Assembly: GCA_965221485.1 (NCBI GenBank)
Contig: OZ244893.1
Coordinates: forward strand, 1,364,001-1,428,000
Source of the DNA: JAJEBT01 sp965221485
GTDB lineage: Bacteria; Pseudomonadota; Alphaproteobacteria; MPNO01; UBA830
Length of the DNA stretch: 64,000 nucleotides
Reading direction: 5' to 3'
Under the pieces are notes generated by a model. That model saw only the letters and a list, made by a program, of their open reading frames with translations. It did not search any database and had not been told where the DNA came from. The position numbers and the translations under genes are program-made. Of this stretch, positions 26,905 to 36,340 are shown piece by piece. Position 1 is the stretch's first letter. Every line of letters starts with the position of its first letter.

Positions 26905-27714
26905 ATGGATCTGGACCTATCAGGCAAAATCGCTGCGGTCACCGGGGCTAGCATAGGTATCGGCAAGGCCATCACCCGCAGTCTGGCCCTTGAAGGCTGC
27001 AAGGTTGCGATTTGCGCGCGCAATGATCAACGCCTTCAGGTGACTGCGAGCGAACTTTCAGAAGAGACCGGTTCGGAAGTCTATGCGATCCCGGCCGACC
27101 TGACTGTGCCGGAAGACGCCGAGAATTTCATCGCGAAAACAGTGGGGCATTTCGGAAGGCTGGACATTCTCGTCAATAATGCCGGATCCGCACCCGGCGG
27201 CGTACTCGAGTTCCTTACCGAGGAGGATTGGGCACAGGCATTGCAGCTCAAGTTCATGGGCTATGTCCGTTGCACCCGACATGCCGTTCCCCACATGCGG
27301 GCCCAGGGTGGAGGCCGGGTTATCAATCTGATCGGTAATGATGGCCTCAAGCACTCCTATTGGGAAATCGCTCCTGGTGCTGCCAACGCAGCCGGACAAA
27401 ATCTGACGATGTCCCTCTCCGGTCAGTACGCCCGGGAAAACATCACCTTCGTTGCTGTCAATCCCGGGCCGGTCCGTACGGAACGCTGGACCGGATTGGT
27501 CGAAGCAATGGCGCGCGATATGGACCTGTCATTCGAGGAAGCTGACAAACTGGCTCCCAGAAGCATACCCCTCGGGCGGATCGCAGAGAGCGAAGAAGTA
27601 GCGAATCTGGTCACGTATCTGGCGTCGCCCTTGGCACATTTTATCAATGGAACCATGATCGAGATCGATGGCGGGCAGCAGAAGCCCTTGATGGACATGC
27701 TGCGTGATCGATAA
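26905..27714 (+). CDS. SDR family oxidoreductase
   Basis: 269 residues with a Rossmann fold. The cofactor motif is VTGASIGIGKAITRSL (TGxxxGIG) and NNAGSAPGG is the NNAG motif. The C-terminal segment NPGPVRTERW and the tail INGTMIEIDGGQQ are typical of the classical SDR group. The catalytic Tyr-x-x-x-Lys is not canonical: after INLIGND, the expected Tyr/Lys region reads HSYWEIAPGAANAAGQN, where the Lys seems replaced by Asn. A subgroup of SDR proteins shows this change, so activity or substrate may be unusual. It is divergent from the molybdopterin subunit gene with about 80 bp between. Confidence 0.85.
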   Translation: MDLDLSGKIAAVTGASIGIGKAITRSLALEGCKVAICARNDQRLQVTASELSEETGSEVYAIPADLTVPEDAENFIAKTVGHFGRLDILVNNAGSAPGGVLEFLTEEDWAQALQLKFMGYVRCTRHAVPHMRAQGGGRVINLIGNDGLKHSYWEIAPGAANAAGQNLTMSLSGQYARENITFVAVNPGPVRTERWTGLVEAMARDMDLSFEEADKLAPRSIPLGRIAESEEVANLVTYLASPLAHFINGTMIEIDGGQQKPLMDMLRDR

Positions 27715-27925
27715 AATTGACCGGGGTCAGTGACGGATTGCCAGACCCGGCTGGCGATCTCCACCTCGCGGCAATCCTGCACGCGGCCAGTATCCCCACC
27801 TTGTAAGGTCAGGGCCTTCCGAACTGCCGGTCAGACCGCTGCCCGGCCGCCCGTCCCCTCGGTCATTGAAACAACCACCAGGGTGGGCTCGGGGAACCGA
27901 AATGGGCCAGAAACGGCGCCCTGCG

Positions 27926-29377
27926 CTATCGGGCAAGTCCCGGAAGCCAGATTGCGATATCCGGAAACACGATAATCAGGGCAACCAACAATGCCGCACA
28001 GGCCATGAAAGGAACCGCTGCCAGGCAAATTTCTCCAAATCGGGTACCAGGCGGCGCGACCCCTTGCATCACAAACAGTAATAATCCGAAGGGAGGTGTC
28101 GTGAAACTGATCTCCATTGCCAGAAGCATGATCACTCCGAACCAGACAAGTTTCAGTTCGGGGTCCATTCCGAACTCTATTCCCTGAATGATCGGGAAGA
28201 ATATCGGAACTGTCAGGAGCATCATGGCCAACTGATCCATGAACATCCCCAGAATCAAAAGTATTCCGAACATGATCAGCAACATTATGTAGCCCGAGAG
28301 GCCAAAGCTGATGACCCATTCGATCAGCCTGACACTGGCCTGGGACGCTGCCAGCACATTGCTGAACAGGGAGGATCCGAACAGGATGAGAAGGGCGATC
28401 ACGGTGACACGCGCGGCCCCCCACAGTGAGCGTCCGAGGGCGAGCCCCATATCAGCCGGGAATCGTCGTGCCTCCACCCAGGCTTCGCGGGCCAGAACGG
28501 CATCACCTGCCACCCGGCTGAAATAAATTCCCCGGCACAGGGGTGCGACAAAAAGGTATCCGATGGCCAGGAGCATGACACCCAGCGAGCCGTAGGCGGC
28601 TGACTCCGACGGAGTCGCAACCCCGGTCATGATCAGAAGGATGACAATGACAATAATGGACACCATCGGAACAACATCAATCACGATCAACCTGAACCGT
28701 TCGGTCCAGCTCACGTAACCGATTTCGTAAACGGGAGCCGCTTCGGGATCCAGAGTTGCGCGGATGAAGATAAGAATGGAGTACAAACCGGCGAGGATGA
28801 GCCCGGGCAGAATTCCGGCTACCAGCAGTTTCCCGATGTCGATCTCTGCCAGAGTTCCGAGAAGCACGGCGAGCGCAGACGGCGGGATCAGCATGGCCAA
28901 TCCACCCGTACCCAGAATCGGGCCGATCGACATGCTTTTCTTGTATCCTCGACGTGTCATTTCGGGGACCATCAACGTCCCGAGCAGCGCTGTGCTCCCC
29001 ATGGACGATCCCGAAAGCGTCGCGAAAACCGTCCCTCCTGCAACGGTCACATAGGACAGGCGCGCAGGCACCCGCCCCATCAGCCGCTCAACCGCATTGA
29101 ACATCCGGTTGGCCAGTCCGGTATGAAAAAACAGCTCGCCCATCAGAACAAACATCGGTATCGGGACGATTGCGAAAATCGCCATATTCGAAAATGCGTT
29201 GTCGGTGAGCTGGAATACGCTCGCCTGAAGATTGCTGTCGAAATCACCAAAGCGACCGAACAGGAAATACGCGGCGACAGTGTTGACAATGATGAACGCA
29301 ATGCCAACCGGGAACCCGGCAAACATGAGGAGCAGGATTGATCCCAGAAGGGATGCAAGAATCCAGTACCACTCCAT
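27926..29377 (-). CDS. TRAP transporter large permease (DctM family)
   Basis: 483 residues with about 12 hydrophobic segments. Family motifs seen are MFAGFPVGIAFIIVN at the start, the GGTVFATLSGSSMGSTALLG hairpin-loop region, GLAMLIPPSALAVLLG, and ILGMFMDQLAMMLLTVPIFF in the second repeat; it ends AIWLPGLAR. The loop between helices (DPEAAPVYEIG) is longer than usual. It forms the sodium-coupled channel with the small subunit 14 bp upstream. Part of the DctP-Q-M operon at 27.9-31.0 kb. Confidence 0.9.
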   Translation of the reverse strand: MEWYWILASLLGSILLLMFAGFPVGIAFIIVNTVAAYFLFGRFGDFDSNLQASVFQLTDNAFSNMAIFAIVPIPMFVLMGELFFHTGLANRMFNAVERLMGRVPARLSYVTVAGGTVFATLSGSSMGSTALLGTLMVPEMTRRGYKKSMSIGPILGTGGLAMLIPPSALAVLLGTLAEIDIGKLLVAGILPGLILAGLYSILIFIRATLDPEAAPVYEIGYVSWTERFRLIVIDVVPMVSIIVIVILLIMTGVATPSESAAYGSLGVMLLAIGYLFVAPLCRGIYFSRVAGDAVLAREAWVEARRFPADMGLALGRSLWGAARVTVIALLILFGSSLFSNVLAASQASVRLIEWVISFGLSGYIMLLIMFGILLILGMFMDQLAMMLLTVPIFFPIIQGIEFGMDPELKLVWFGVIMLLAMEISFTTPPFGLLLFVMQGVAPPGTRFGEICLAAVPFMACAALLVALIIVFPDIAIWLPGLAR

Positions 29378-29391
29378 ATCGGTTTCCCCGC

Positions 29392-29967
29392 CTAACGGCC
29401 GGCGGCGTTCCCGCTTTCCATGGCCGCCTTGTGGGTCTCGATTTCTGCCCTTTCGCTGGCGATCCCCGCAGCACCTACATGCATGGGTTCACGCACAAAC
29501 ACGAATCGCAGGAACTCTATGCCCATCAACAGAAACCCGACGGGAAAGGCGGCAATGATCACCCAGCGCTGAATATCGAATTGACCCCGCAACTCGTCAT
29601 AGGCGACATAGACATAGTTTTCCCAGGCCAGCTGACCACTGTACCAGGCCCAGATCAGACAAATTCCGGCACTGAGGAAAGCAATCACACGGGAAAAGAC
29701 ATTGCGCCATGAGGCGGACAGCGCCGCTGTCAGCATCTCGATGTAAACATGACCCCGATGCCGGATCAGCCACGGCGATCCCAGAAACAATGTGTATACA
29801 AACCCGTATTCGATGATGACAAACGAGAAGGCATCATAGGCCCAGCCTGCCGAACGCCACACGGTCACGTAAACGATAAGGGCCAGCATCAGACCGAAAT
29901 ACCCGGCCGCAACTGCCATCAGCAGCCACAATACACCGCCCCAGATACGGTCCAGTCTCTGGATCAT
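29392..29967 (-). CDS. TRAP transporter small permease (DctQ family)
   Basis: 191 residues with four predicted transmembrane helices (about 10-35, 55-75, 90-115 and 130-155). The segment GSPWLIRHRGHVYIEMLTAAL is the conserved RxxGHVxVE motif of DctQ. A polar C-terminal tail of about 30 residues follows the last helix. Located between the binding-protein gene and the large permease gene in the usual order for TRAP operons. Confidence 0.88.
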   Translation of the reverse strand: MIQRLDRIWGGVLWLLMAVAAGYFGLMLALIVYVTVWRSAGWAYDAFSFVIIEYGFVYTLFLGSPWLIRHRGHVYIEMLTAALSASWRNVFSRVIAFLSAGICLIWAWYSGQLAWENYVYVAYDELRGQFDIQRWVIIAAFPVGFLLMGIEFLRFVFVREPMHVGAAGIASERAEIETHKAAMESGNAAGR

Positions 29968-30024
29968 GACGTCAGCAAACGGGAGGCAGCCGACCCGGCC
30001 CGTGCTGCCTCCCGACTTGAAGGA

Positions 30025-31029
30025 CTATTGCTGATACAGTGAACGAAGTTTTGCAACGTGAGAGGTATCTCGTCCCGCTTTCTTGAGACGATCGGCCATC
30101 CTCTCATAAGCTGAATCCACAGCCAGCTTCAGATATGCATCAGCGTTCGGCGCCTGGTGAAACGTCATGCCACCCTGTTCAAGATAGGCTTTCTCCTTGG
30201 CGGCAAGGTCCTGGAGGACTGTTCGCGCATTCACTTCTTCCTCGAGGATGGCATCCGTCATGGTCTTTTGCGCCTTTGCGTCGAGCTTTTCCCAACGTCC
30301 CAGGTTCATGATCCACACAATGTCGGTGTGGTAAAATGGCGGGGTCACGGCGTGACGCAGGAACTTGTCCCACTTCATTGACGGCAGGCCCACGGTGGCC
30401 CACGCACTCGCGTTTACGACACCTTTTTCCAGTGCCGAGTAAACCTCGGTAGCAGCCAGATTGTGTGTGGACCCCTTGAGTGCCCGAAAGAAGGCACCAT
30501 AGATCGGGTTATCGCGAAGCTTGACGCCGGTCAGGTCGAGCAACCCGTCGCTGGTCCATTGGGGAGCATTCTGCATGTAGACCCGGAATTGCGCACCTGA
30601 TGCTGTCCAGCCGAGATAGGTGACACCAAAATGCTTGCGATTGAGTTCGTCCATCATCGCCGCACCACCATTGGCACGAGCCTGCTCGGCCGATGAACTC
30701 GCAGTCGAAATGGCTTCGTTTTCCGGCAGCGCACGGGCATAAAAGGCCGCCGGTATGCAAGAGAGGTCCACACGACCGCTTCTGACCGCAGGCGGCTGCT
30801 GGAACATCTTGATGGAGTTGAAAGGCAGGACATCAATCTTGACGCTCCCCGCCCCGCGTTCGTTTATGGTCGCGGCCAGCTCCTTGCACATTTTGGTATA
30901 GATCAGCTGATCAGGAAACGGATAGACAAGTGATAGTGTGGTCTCAGCTCGCGCCATGCCGGACTGGGTTGCCACGGCAAACAGCATCAGGCCGGCGGCC
31001 GCGGCTGCGTACGATGGTTTTCTGAACAT
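30025..31029 (-). CDS. TRAP transporter substrate-binding protein (DctP family)
   Basis: 334 residues. ATG 31029 is chosen because GGGAGAGAG is a good ribosome-binding site and the product starts with a signal peptide (MFRKPSYAAAAAGLMLFAVA, cleavage likely after MARA). The mature protein begins ETTLSLVYPFPDQL. The segment DLTGVKLRDNPIYGAFFRAL contains the conserved Arg-x-x-x-x pattern (LxxGxKxR) that binds a carboxylate, and GVVNASAWATVGLPSMKW is the usual hinge region. This supports an organic-acid substrate. It leads the DctP-Q-M operon, in turn downstream of the V4R protein and amidohydrolase genes. Confidence 0.88.
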   Translation of the reverse strand: MFRKPSYAAAAAGLMLFAVATQSGMARAETTLSLVYPFPDQLIYTKMCKELAATINERGAGSVKIDVLPFNSIKMFQQPPAVRSGRVDLSCIPAAFYARALPENEAISTASSSAEQARANGGAAMMDELNRKHFGVTYLGWTASGAQFRVYMQNAPQWTSDGLLDLTGVKLRDNPIYGAFFRALKGSTHNLAATEVYSALEKGVVNASAWATVGLPSMKWDKFLRHAVTPPFYHTDIVWIMNLGRWEKLDAKAQKTMTDAILEEEVNARTVLQDLAAKEKAYLEQGGMTFHQAPNADAYLKLAVDSAYERMADRLKKAGRDTSHVAKLRSLYQQ

Positions 31030-31273
31030 CGAAAAACTCTCTCCCAATTTGCGGTTCCCGGCTATCCGGGTCGTTCGCCGACAGCCTATTCTCCCTTGCG
31101 GTTTTCGGCAAGATGCTTCCGTCGGTGGACCACCGCCACCAGCGGAGGCCACCTGCCGGAACCAGCACCCGTTCCGGACCACAGCCTCACCACCCTGACG
31201 ACCTGCACAACGGCATCGGAACCGGATGCAGTGCGCTGGTTCGCCCATCATCGCTCGCACGGAATCTCATCAA

Positions 31274-31287
31274 CATTCCCGGGAATG
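31274..31287. promoter_or_regulatory. 14-bp palindrome, candidate operator
   Basis: CATTCCCGGGAATG is a perfect palindrome about 245 bp upstream of the TRAP binding-protein start. Together with the 13-bp palindrome ATGAGTGACTCAT 47 bp away it could be a regulator site. No regulator is encoded nearby. Confidence 0.35.
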
Positions 31288-31333
31288 CAACAACTATCAC
31301 CCGATATGGGTATCAGTCTCCTGATCGTTGACA

Positions 31334-31346
31334 ATGAGTGACTCAT
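31334..31346. promoter_or_regulatory. 13-bp palindrome, candidate operator
   Basis: ATGAGTGACTCAT, perfect with an odd central base, between the V4R gene and the TRAP operon. Size and symmetry fit a dimeric regulator site; identity unknown. Confidence 0.3.
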
Positions 31347-31537
31347 CAGTGGCTTTCCATCGCCAGCCAGGCAGCCTGCCGGCGCCGCAATTTCGACGAG
31401 GCCTGACGGGTGTGCATCGTGGCGGCTTACAGTCTTTCATCACCGGATCGCTGTCCGCCCATCATTCCGGCACAGGGACGCATCGGTCCGGCCGGAAAGA
31501 GAACCCCGCACAGGGTGTCAGAATATCCGGACCGGGA

Positions 31538-32083
31538 CTATGCCCCTGAACGATTGGCAGCTGTGTCAACAACAAAACGGCATGATGTGGATCCGCAGGC
31601 ACCGCAATCTGTTTCCCGCACCTGGACTTTGCCCTCCATGAGAAACCCGGCGACGGCTGTCAACATTCCCCTGATCGGAGCACAGACCGGATGATCCGAA
31701 GATCCGAAGCCGGCAACAAACGGGCTATTCTGTACCTCGAGGACAATGGCGCCGTCCTGCGGCCCTGAAAACTGCCAGGTTCCCCACCCCAGCTGGGGCG
31801 CGGTTTCGGCGATGACCTGGAGAAAGGCCCCCGGCTCCGCAGCTCCGCGTTCCCGGTAACTCCGGGCGCTTCGGCCGCCGAATTCGGCGATCGATTCGCA
31901 AAAGCTCTCGAGCGCCAGCTTCCTGACCTCAGGCGCAAGCCGGGCAAAGATTCCCATCAGGGCATCCGCACGGATCATCAGATAGCGGATGTCTCCGTCG
32001 CGGATTTCGCCCACGTCGTCATCACAGACAAGCCGGTCCTTCAGAGTTGAATGGGAAACCCCGATATCAGTCTTTTCAGCCAT
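31538..32083 (-). CDS. V4R-domain small-molecule-binding protein
   Basis: 181 residues from ATG 32083 (a TTG further upstream would add residues that overlap the previous gene). The C-terminal half DHPVCAPIRGMLTAVAGFLM and VRETDCGACGSTSCRF matches the V4R (4-vinyl reductase) domain, which binds hydrocarbons or aromatic acids in XylR-type regulators and binds zinc through the Cys cluster; the CGACGSTSC cluster is consistent. No DNA-binding domain is attached. It sits between an amidohydrolase and a TRAP transporter on the same strand, so it may sense or hand over their substrate. Confidence 0.65.
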   Translation of the reverse strand: MAEKTDIGVSHSTLKDRLVCDDDVGEIRDGDIRYLMIRADALMGIFARLAPEVRKLALESFCESIAEFGGRSARSYRERGAAEPGAFLQVIAETAPQLGWGTWQFSGPQDGAIVLEVQNSPFVAGFGSSDHPVCAPIRGMLTAVAGFLMEGKVQVRETDCGACGSTSCRFVVDTAANRSGA

Positions 32084-32168
32084 ACCGCCCACCCCTGTTG
32101 CAGCGAATTTCTGTACGCCCGGGATCCTGCCGCATTCAACAATCCCTTGCCCTGCGTTCGGGAAACCC

Positions 32169-33689
32169 TCAGGCAAGCGTGATTCGACGCTCTATTCCGG
32201 TGTCCTTGGCCAACTGCTCCAAAAGCATGTCACGCATCGCCGGATATTGTGCATCAATGCGTTCGATTGCCGCGCGCGGCAAGCCTCGTCTTCGACGCTC
32301 GACAATTTCGCCTGCTTCCGCCAGCAGCGATTCTTCTTCAAAAGCCACAACACTTCGTTTGTCGACCACCCGACGTCCATCCACCCAGACGCTTTCCACA
32401 GATTCGCCGGTTTCGTAGTGCAGGACATGCCGAACCGGATCTCCCATCGGCATATGCCAATGGCCCGAAGGGTCCAGCACCACGAGGTCTGCCCTTGCAC
32501 CCGCTTCGATGCGGCCAAGGTCCTGTGGATGTCCCACTGCCCTGGCACCCGCGCGATAGGCTCCGGTGAGGATCTCGAGTGAAGCCGGCCACTTCTCGAA
32601 GTCGGGCTCCGTCAGACGCATCAGAAAAGTCGCAAGGCGCAGATTCTCCAGATAACTGGCGGGACCGCAATTACTGCCGTCGGTGCCATAGGCGACAGGA
32701 ATTCCCTCGGACCTGAGACGCATCACCGGGCATATCCCGGCACCGAGCATGGTATTCGATTGGGGACAATGGACGACCGTGACCCCGGCTTCCCGGGCAG
32801 CCGCCATATCCTCCGAATTGCTCCAGATAAAATGGACGAGAGATGATCTGTCATTGAGGACCCCGGCATCAACCATCCGTCGAACAAACCCCGTCCCGCT
32901 CTTCATGGCCGCCTGCGTCTTGGTCTCCAGCATGTGGGTCTGAAGAGGAGCGGCGTGCTGCTGCTGAAAATCGGCCGTCAATTCCATCAGCCGGGGAGAA
33001 CAGCGTTGGGGGCCATCGACTCCGAGAATGACATTGACGCGGTTATCCGGAGGGCTGCGCCTGGCAAGAGCACTTTCCATAAGTGAAAAATAGGCGTCCG
33101 CATCGGGACGCGGCCAACTCGCGTACCAGTCGAGGATCTCATTCGGAAGGCTGGCTGGATCCAGTGGAATGGTCTCCACATAGGGTCGATCCGAAAACAT
33201 GGGTGCAACTGTCGCCCGGATACCGATGTCCTCAAAGGCAGTGCAAACAGCATCCAGGCCAGCAGCAGTTGTGGCCGGGCGCTCCGAATAATGATCGATG
33301 ATCGATGTGATCCCGCGACGCAGCATCGAGAGCGCATCAAGCTGAGCGCTGACGTAGATTTCGCGCGGGGTCATGGCATCCCCGGCGGCGATGACATGAA
33401 GCATGTAGATATCGAGAGGCTCGCGCTCCACGGTACCTTTCAGAAGCGCCGTATAGGAGTGCGTGTGTGCGTTGATGAAGCCGGGAATAACGATCTTCCC
33501 GGAAACATCGATCATCTCTGTGGATCCACCCGGCCCGGGCCGGAAGCCACCGGCTTCCCCGACAGAAGTAATTACCCCGTCCTGAAACCAGATGTCTCCC
33601 CGTTCAATGATCGTCCCGTCATCGTCGAAAGTCAGAATAGTTGCACCGCTGAGGCAGACCCGGCTCTCTTCAGTTTTCGCCCCCGTCAT
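32169..33689 (-). CDS. Amidohydrolase (TRZ/ATZ-type, deaminase-like)
   Basis: 506 residues. The binuclear/mononuclear metal motif is IPGFINAHTHSYTALLKG (HxH), with later ligands QTHMLETKTQ, VTVVHCPQSNTML and VAYGTDGSNCGP, matching the ATZ/TRZ and S-adenosylhomocysteine-deaminase branch. The C-terminal strand region (ARADLVVLDPSGHW) completes the composite beta-sandwich domain. It hydrolyses or deaminates a nitrogen-containing ring or side chain. The ATG at 33689 lies two bases after the stop of the DUF3830 gene, so the two are coupled. Substrate unknown. Confidence 0.85.
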   Translation of the reverse strand: MTGAKTEESRVCLSGATILTFDDDGTIIERGDIWFQDGVITSVGEAGGFRPGPGGSTEMIDVSGKIVIPGFINAHTHSYTALLKGTVEREPLDIYMLHVIAAGDAMTPREIYVSAQLDALSMLRRGITSIIDHYSERPATTAAGLDAVCTAFEDIGIRATVAPMFSDRPYVETIPLDPASLPNEILDWYASWPRPDADAYFSLMESALARRSPPDNRVNVILGVDGPQRCSPRLMELTADFQQQHAAPLQTHMLETKTQAAMKSGTGFVRRMVDAGVLNDRSSLVHFIWSNSEDMAAAREAGVTVVHCPQSNTMLGAGICPVMRLRSEGIPVAYGTDGSNCGPASYLENLRLATFLMRLTEPDFEKWPASLEILTGAYRAGARAVGHPQDLGRIEAGARADLVVLDPSGHWHMPMGDPVRHVLHYETGESVESVWVDGRRVVDKRSVVAFEEESLLAEAGEIVERRRRGLPRAAIERIDAQYPAMRDMLLEQLAKDTGIERRITLA

Positions 33690-33691
33690 GA

Positions 33692-34102
33692 TCAGGCCTG
33701 TTCAAACAGTACATCCTGAGCGCCTTCCCAAAGGGTCAACTGCCCCAGCGCTCTCAGGTTCTCAAGCCCGGAAGTCAGGGTTATGAAGTGATTGCCGGCA
33801 AGCTGTCCCACGATCGACGCAAAGTGCACTCCGCCATAGGCAAGCAGGATTTCCGTTTCACTGATTCCACCGGGATAAAGAATGATCTGGCCCGGGGCCG
33901 GGTAGCTGGTGTGATTTTCGTAGTCCACGCCGAAGTCCCGGTCTCCCAATGGTATCCAGACGCCCTCTCCACTCCAGCGCACATGGATGACCTTGCTCGA
34001 AAACGGCATGGCGGACCGGAACGCTGCAACTGTTTTCGGCGCGTTCTCTTCAAAGCGTGCCCCGAAGGTGAAGGGCCCGGCATTAATGACGAGTTTGCTC
34101 AT
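33692..34102 (-). CDS. DUF3830 family protein
   Basis: 136 residues from ATG 34102, with GCAGGAAG upstream. The sequence FEENAPKTVAAFRSAMPF, IHVRWSGEGVWIPLGD and GQIILYPGGISETEILLAYG matches DUF3830, a cyclophilin-like beta-barrel family without known function that is typically encoded beside amidohydrolases, hydantoinases or racemases. Here it directly precedes and overlaps translationally with an amidohydrolase. A role as accessory or substrate-binding subunit is plausible but not shown. Confidence 0.8.
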   Translation of the reverse strand: MSKLVINAGPFTFGARFEENAPKTVAAFRSAMPFSSKVIHVRWSGEGVWIPLGDRDFGVDYENHTSYPAPGQIILYPGGISETEILLAYGGVHFASIVGQLAGNHFITLTSGLENLRALGQLTLWEGAQDVLFEQA

Positions 34103-34266
34103 GACTTCCTGCTCAAATTTGCCTGTCACTTGCCCCGTATCCCGTTCGCACAAGCACGTTCGTGACACCTGTTGCAACGCAGGCGCACGGTCCCAGCTGC
34201 ACCGATAACCGAAAAACGTTGGGCCCCGTCGACAGGGATGACAGGGGCCCTGAAATACTGCTTCGT

Positions 34267-35436
34267 TCAGTGAACCCCGAGGCTCTCCGCTGCCATAGTT
34301 GTGCCCTGTATCCGGCTTGCGATTTTCTGAAACGCAACGTCTCTCGCAAAATCCGGGGATCCGTGATTGGGTTTCACATCAATGCTGAAGGGTGAAAAAC
34401 CGCAATCGTCGGTTGAGCCAAGCTGCTGTTTGTCGATATGCCTGGCTGCCGCCAGCAACTGGTCCCGAACTTCCTCGGCCGACTCGACACGTGGATTCTG
34501 GGGATTGGTCACACCGATATATGCCATCTGTGTCACTCCATCAGCATCCTCGCGCAGGCTGGCCGCGATATCCTGATAAACCTGTTCCTGATTTCGTTCG
34601 CTCTTGAACTGAATCAGGAAATACCCGGCGTTGATCCGGAACATTGACGGCAACAAGTCATTATAGGGCACATCAGCACTGTGAACCGAGTCACAGTCAC
34701 CCCCCGGACAGGTGTGAACGCCGATGTTGCGCCTCTGGTCAGCGGTGAAGCGATTGACAACCGCATTGATGAGATCCACGAAATGAGGAAGCATTTGGCG
34801 GCCGGTCCACGGATTTCGTGGATCGTTGCGGCAAGCCAGGCGCCCCTCGGTGAAATCGATCGAGACGCGCTCGGCTCCGGCGTCAAAGGCCTTTCGTATA
34901 TCCGCCTCGCATTCGTCAATCAGATCACTTTCGAACTGTTCACGGGAATATCCCTCGATTTCCTCGTCAAGCGGATAGAGCAATGCCAGCATCGACGGTG
35001 CGATCACGGCCTGCTTCATCGGCTTGCTTGCAATTGGCAACGCCTTGCTCAACGCGTCGGCCGCATAGCTCTTGTAACGGAATGGCCCCCCGGTCAGAAG
35101 CGGCAACTGGCGATGATGGCCATCGGCAAAGATGGCAAAATACTGGCCTCCGGGCGCGAGGTGGTCGGCCAGTCCGGTTCCTGCAAGGGTGTCTGTAACG
35201 GGATAGGTGGCGAAGCTTGACCAACGCTGTTCGCCATCCGATACGATAGGAGCTCCGGTCGCTTCCATTCTCTCAATTGAGTCTCTCACTGCGCGGTCCT
35301 GCTCGACTTCGAGAGCATCCCGTCCGATACGGCCCGCATCGTATTCGGCATAAGCCTCCTGCAACGAGGTTGGCCTCGGCAAGGATCCAACCGGCTCTGT
35401 CGGTATACCGGTTGCTGTTCTCGGATTGTAAGTCAT
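34267..35436 (-). CDS. MetE-like cobalamin-independent methyltransferase family protein
   Basis: 389 residues from ATG 35436 with GGAGG upstream. It has the C-terminal (catalytic) barrel of MetE-like enzymes: EPVGSLPRP at the start, IVSDGEQRW, SIDFTEGRLACRN, the zinc-site motif GVHTCPGGDCDS and DDCGFSPFS near the end. Only the C-terminal half of MetE is present, as in archaeal and catabolic paralogues, so it is unlikely to be the housekeeping methionine synthase. It may transfer a methyl group or cleave a substrate of the neighbouring degradative cluster. It is the first gene of the block reading toward DUF3830 and the amidohydrolase. Confidence 0.8.
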   Translation of the reverse strand: MTYNPRTATGIPTEPVGSLPRPTSLQEAYAEYDAGRIGRDALEVEQDRAVRDSIERMEATGAPIVSDGEQRWSSFATYPVTDTLAGTGLADHLAPGGQYFAIFADGHHRQLPLLTGGPFRYKSYAADALSKALPIASKPMKQAVIAPSMLALLYPLDEEIEGYSREQFESDLIDECEADIRKAFDAGAERVSIDFTEGRLACRNDPRNPWTGRQMLPHFVDLINAVVNRFTADQRRNIGVHTCPGGDCDSVHSADVPYNDLLPSMFRINAGYFLIQFKSERNQEQVYQDIAASLREDADGVTQMAYIGVTNPQNPRVESAEEVRDQLLAAARHIDKQQLGSTDDCGFSPFSIDVKPNHGSPDFARDVAFQKIASRIQGTTMAAESLGVH

Positions 35437-36340
35437 GGGAATTTCCTCCGGATTTGTCAGTTGGGCGCCCGTCACCGCGCAACTGTTGTCCGTTTCAGGA
35501 TCACCGTTGGCAGCCAATTCCCGAACGCCAACCGGAGTCTAGGACGCTCCGCCGCAAAGGGGAAGACCCGACAGGAAAGAGCCATCAGGTTACCGTTCGC
35601 GGCGGTTGGGCATAAGAGGGCCCTGACGATGCTTATTGCTCGCGATACCGTAAAAGGATGGCATCCCGGCGCGACCTGGTTGAACTGGCAGAACAGACCG
35701 GGAGATGCCTGCCCGGGATACTGCCGCAACTGCGGGCGTGGATGGTCACGACCGCATACCTCGCGACCTATGACCAAAGCCCGGAACACCGGTTCGCAAT
35801 TGTGACGAACAGGCTCGCAATATCGATTTCTGACCACCGGCAATGGTCGCCCTGTTCCTCTCTGAGCCATAGCCTGGCGAACATATGCCGTGTAAAGTCC
35901 GTTTTATGGAATCGCAGCTTTCGAGGTCTTCTGAATATCGAGAGAGGCACGGAGCGATCTGGACATGGTCCGCAAAGCGGTACGCCTGATCGGTTCGTCA
36001 CCGGATTCCTGTCGGCCATCGGACTCGCTGGTACTGTTCGCGGCTGACGGCAATGCCCATCCTATTGCGGCCCCTGGGTCCGTGCACTCCTGGTCGGTAT
36101 ATCCAGGACAGCGGCACAGGGTACACAAGCCTCGCCGGATGCACGGCAAACCACCCCTTCGAGCAACGTGAGATTGCAATTTCCGGCTGCAGTCTTATGG
36201 AAACCTGCCCCTCGCGCCGAAAACAGGCAGCGCCTGAATGGCTGGCCATGAACGCCTTACCCCATCCAGCCGGAACCGGCCACCCTGGCGAAATATCGTC
36301 TTGAAGAGATCATCGCATTCGTCGAAGCCTGTCGGACAAC
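35437..36340. other. Long intergenic region, no gene seen
   Basis: About 900 bp between the MetE-like gene (minus) and the broken DMT transporter (plus). Several overlapping frames exist, none recognised. It may be decayed coding DNA. Confidence 0.4.

Larger units (their letters stand above)
31030..31537. other. Intergenic with two perfect palindromes
   Basis: About 500 bp upstream of the TRAP operon. It holds CATTCCCGGGAATG (31274-31287) and ATGAGTGACTCAT (31334-31346). No gene seen. Confidence 0.5.

Noticed and set aside
25041..26951. 636-codon plus-strand frame opposite the molybdopterin oxidase subunit
   Set aside because: Shadow of a strongly biased real gene; no family signature in the translated product.
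34267..35436. Housekeeping MetE
   Set aside because: Only the catalytic C-terminal half is present and the neighbours are catabolic.
35658..36047. 129-codon frame in the 35.4-36.3 kb gap
   Set aside because: No recognised family and no ribosome-binding site; overlapping frames on the other strand are similar in length.
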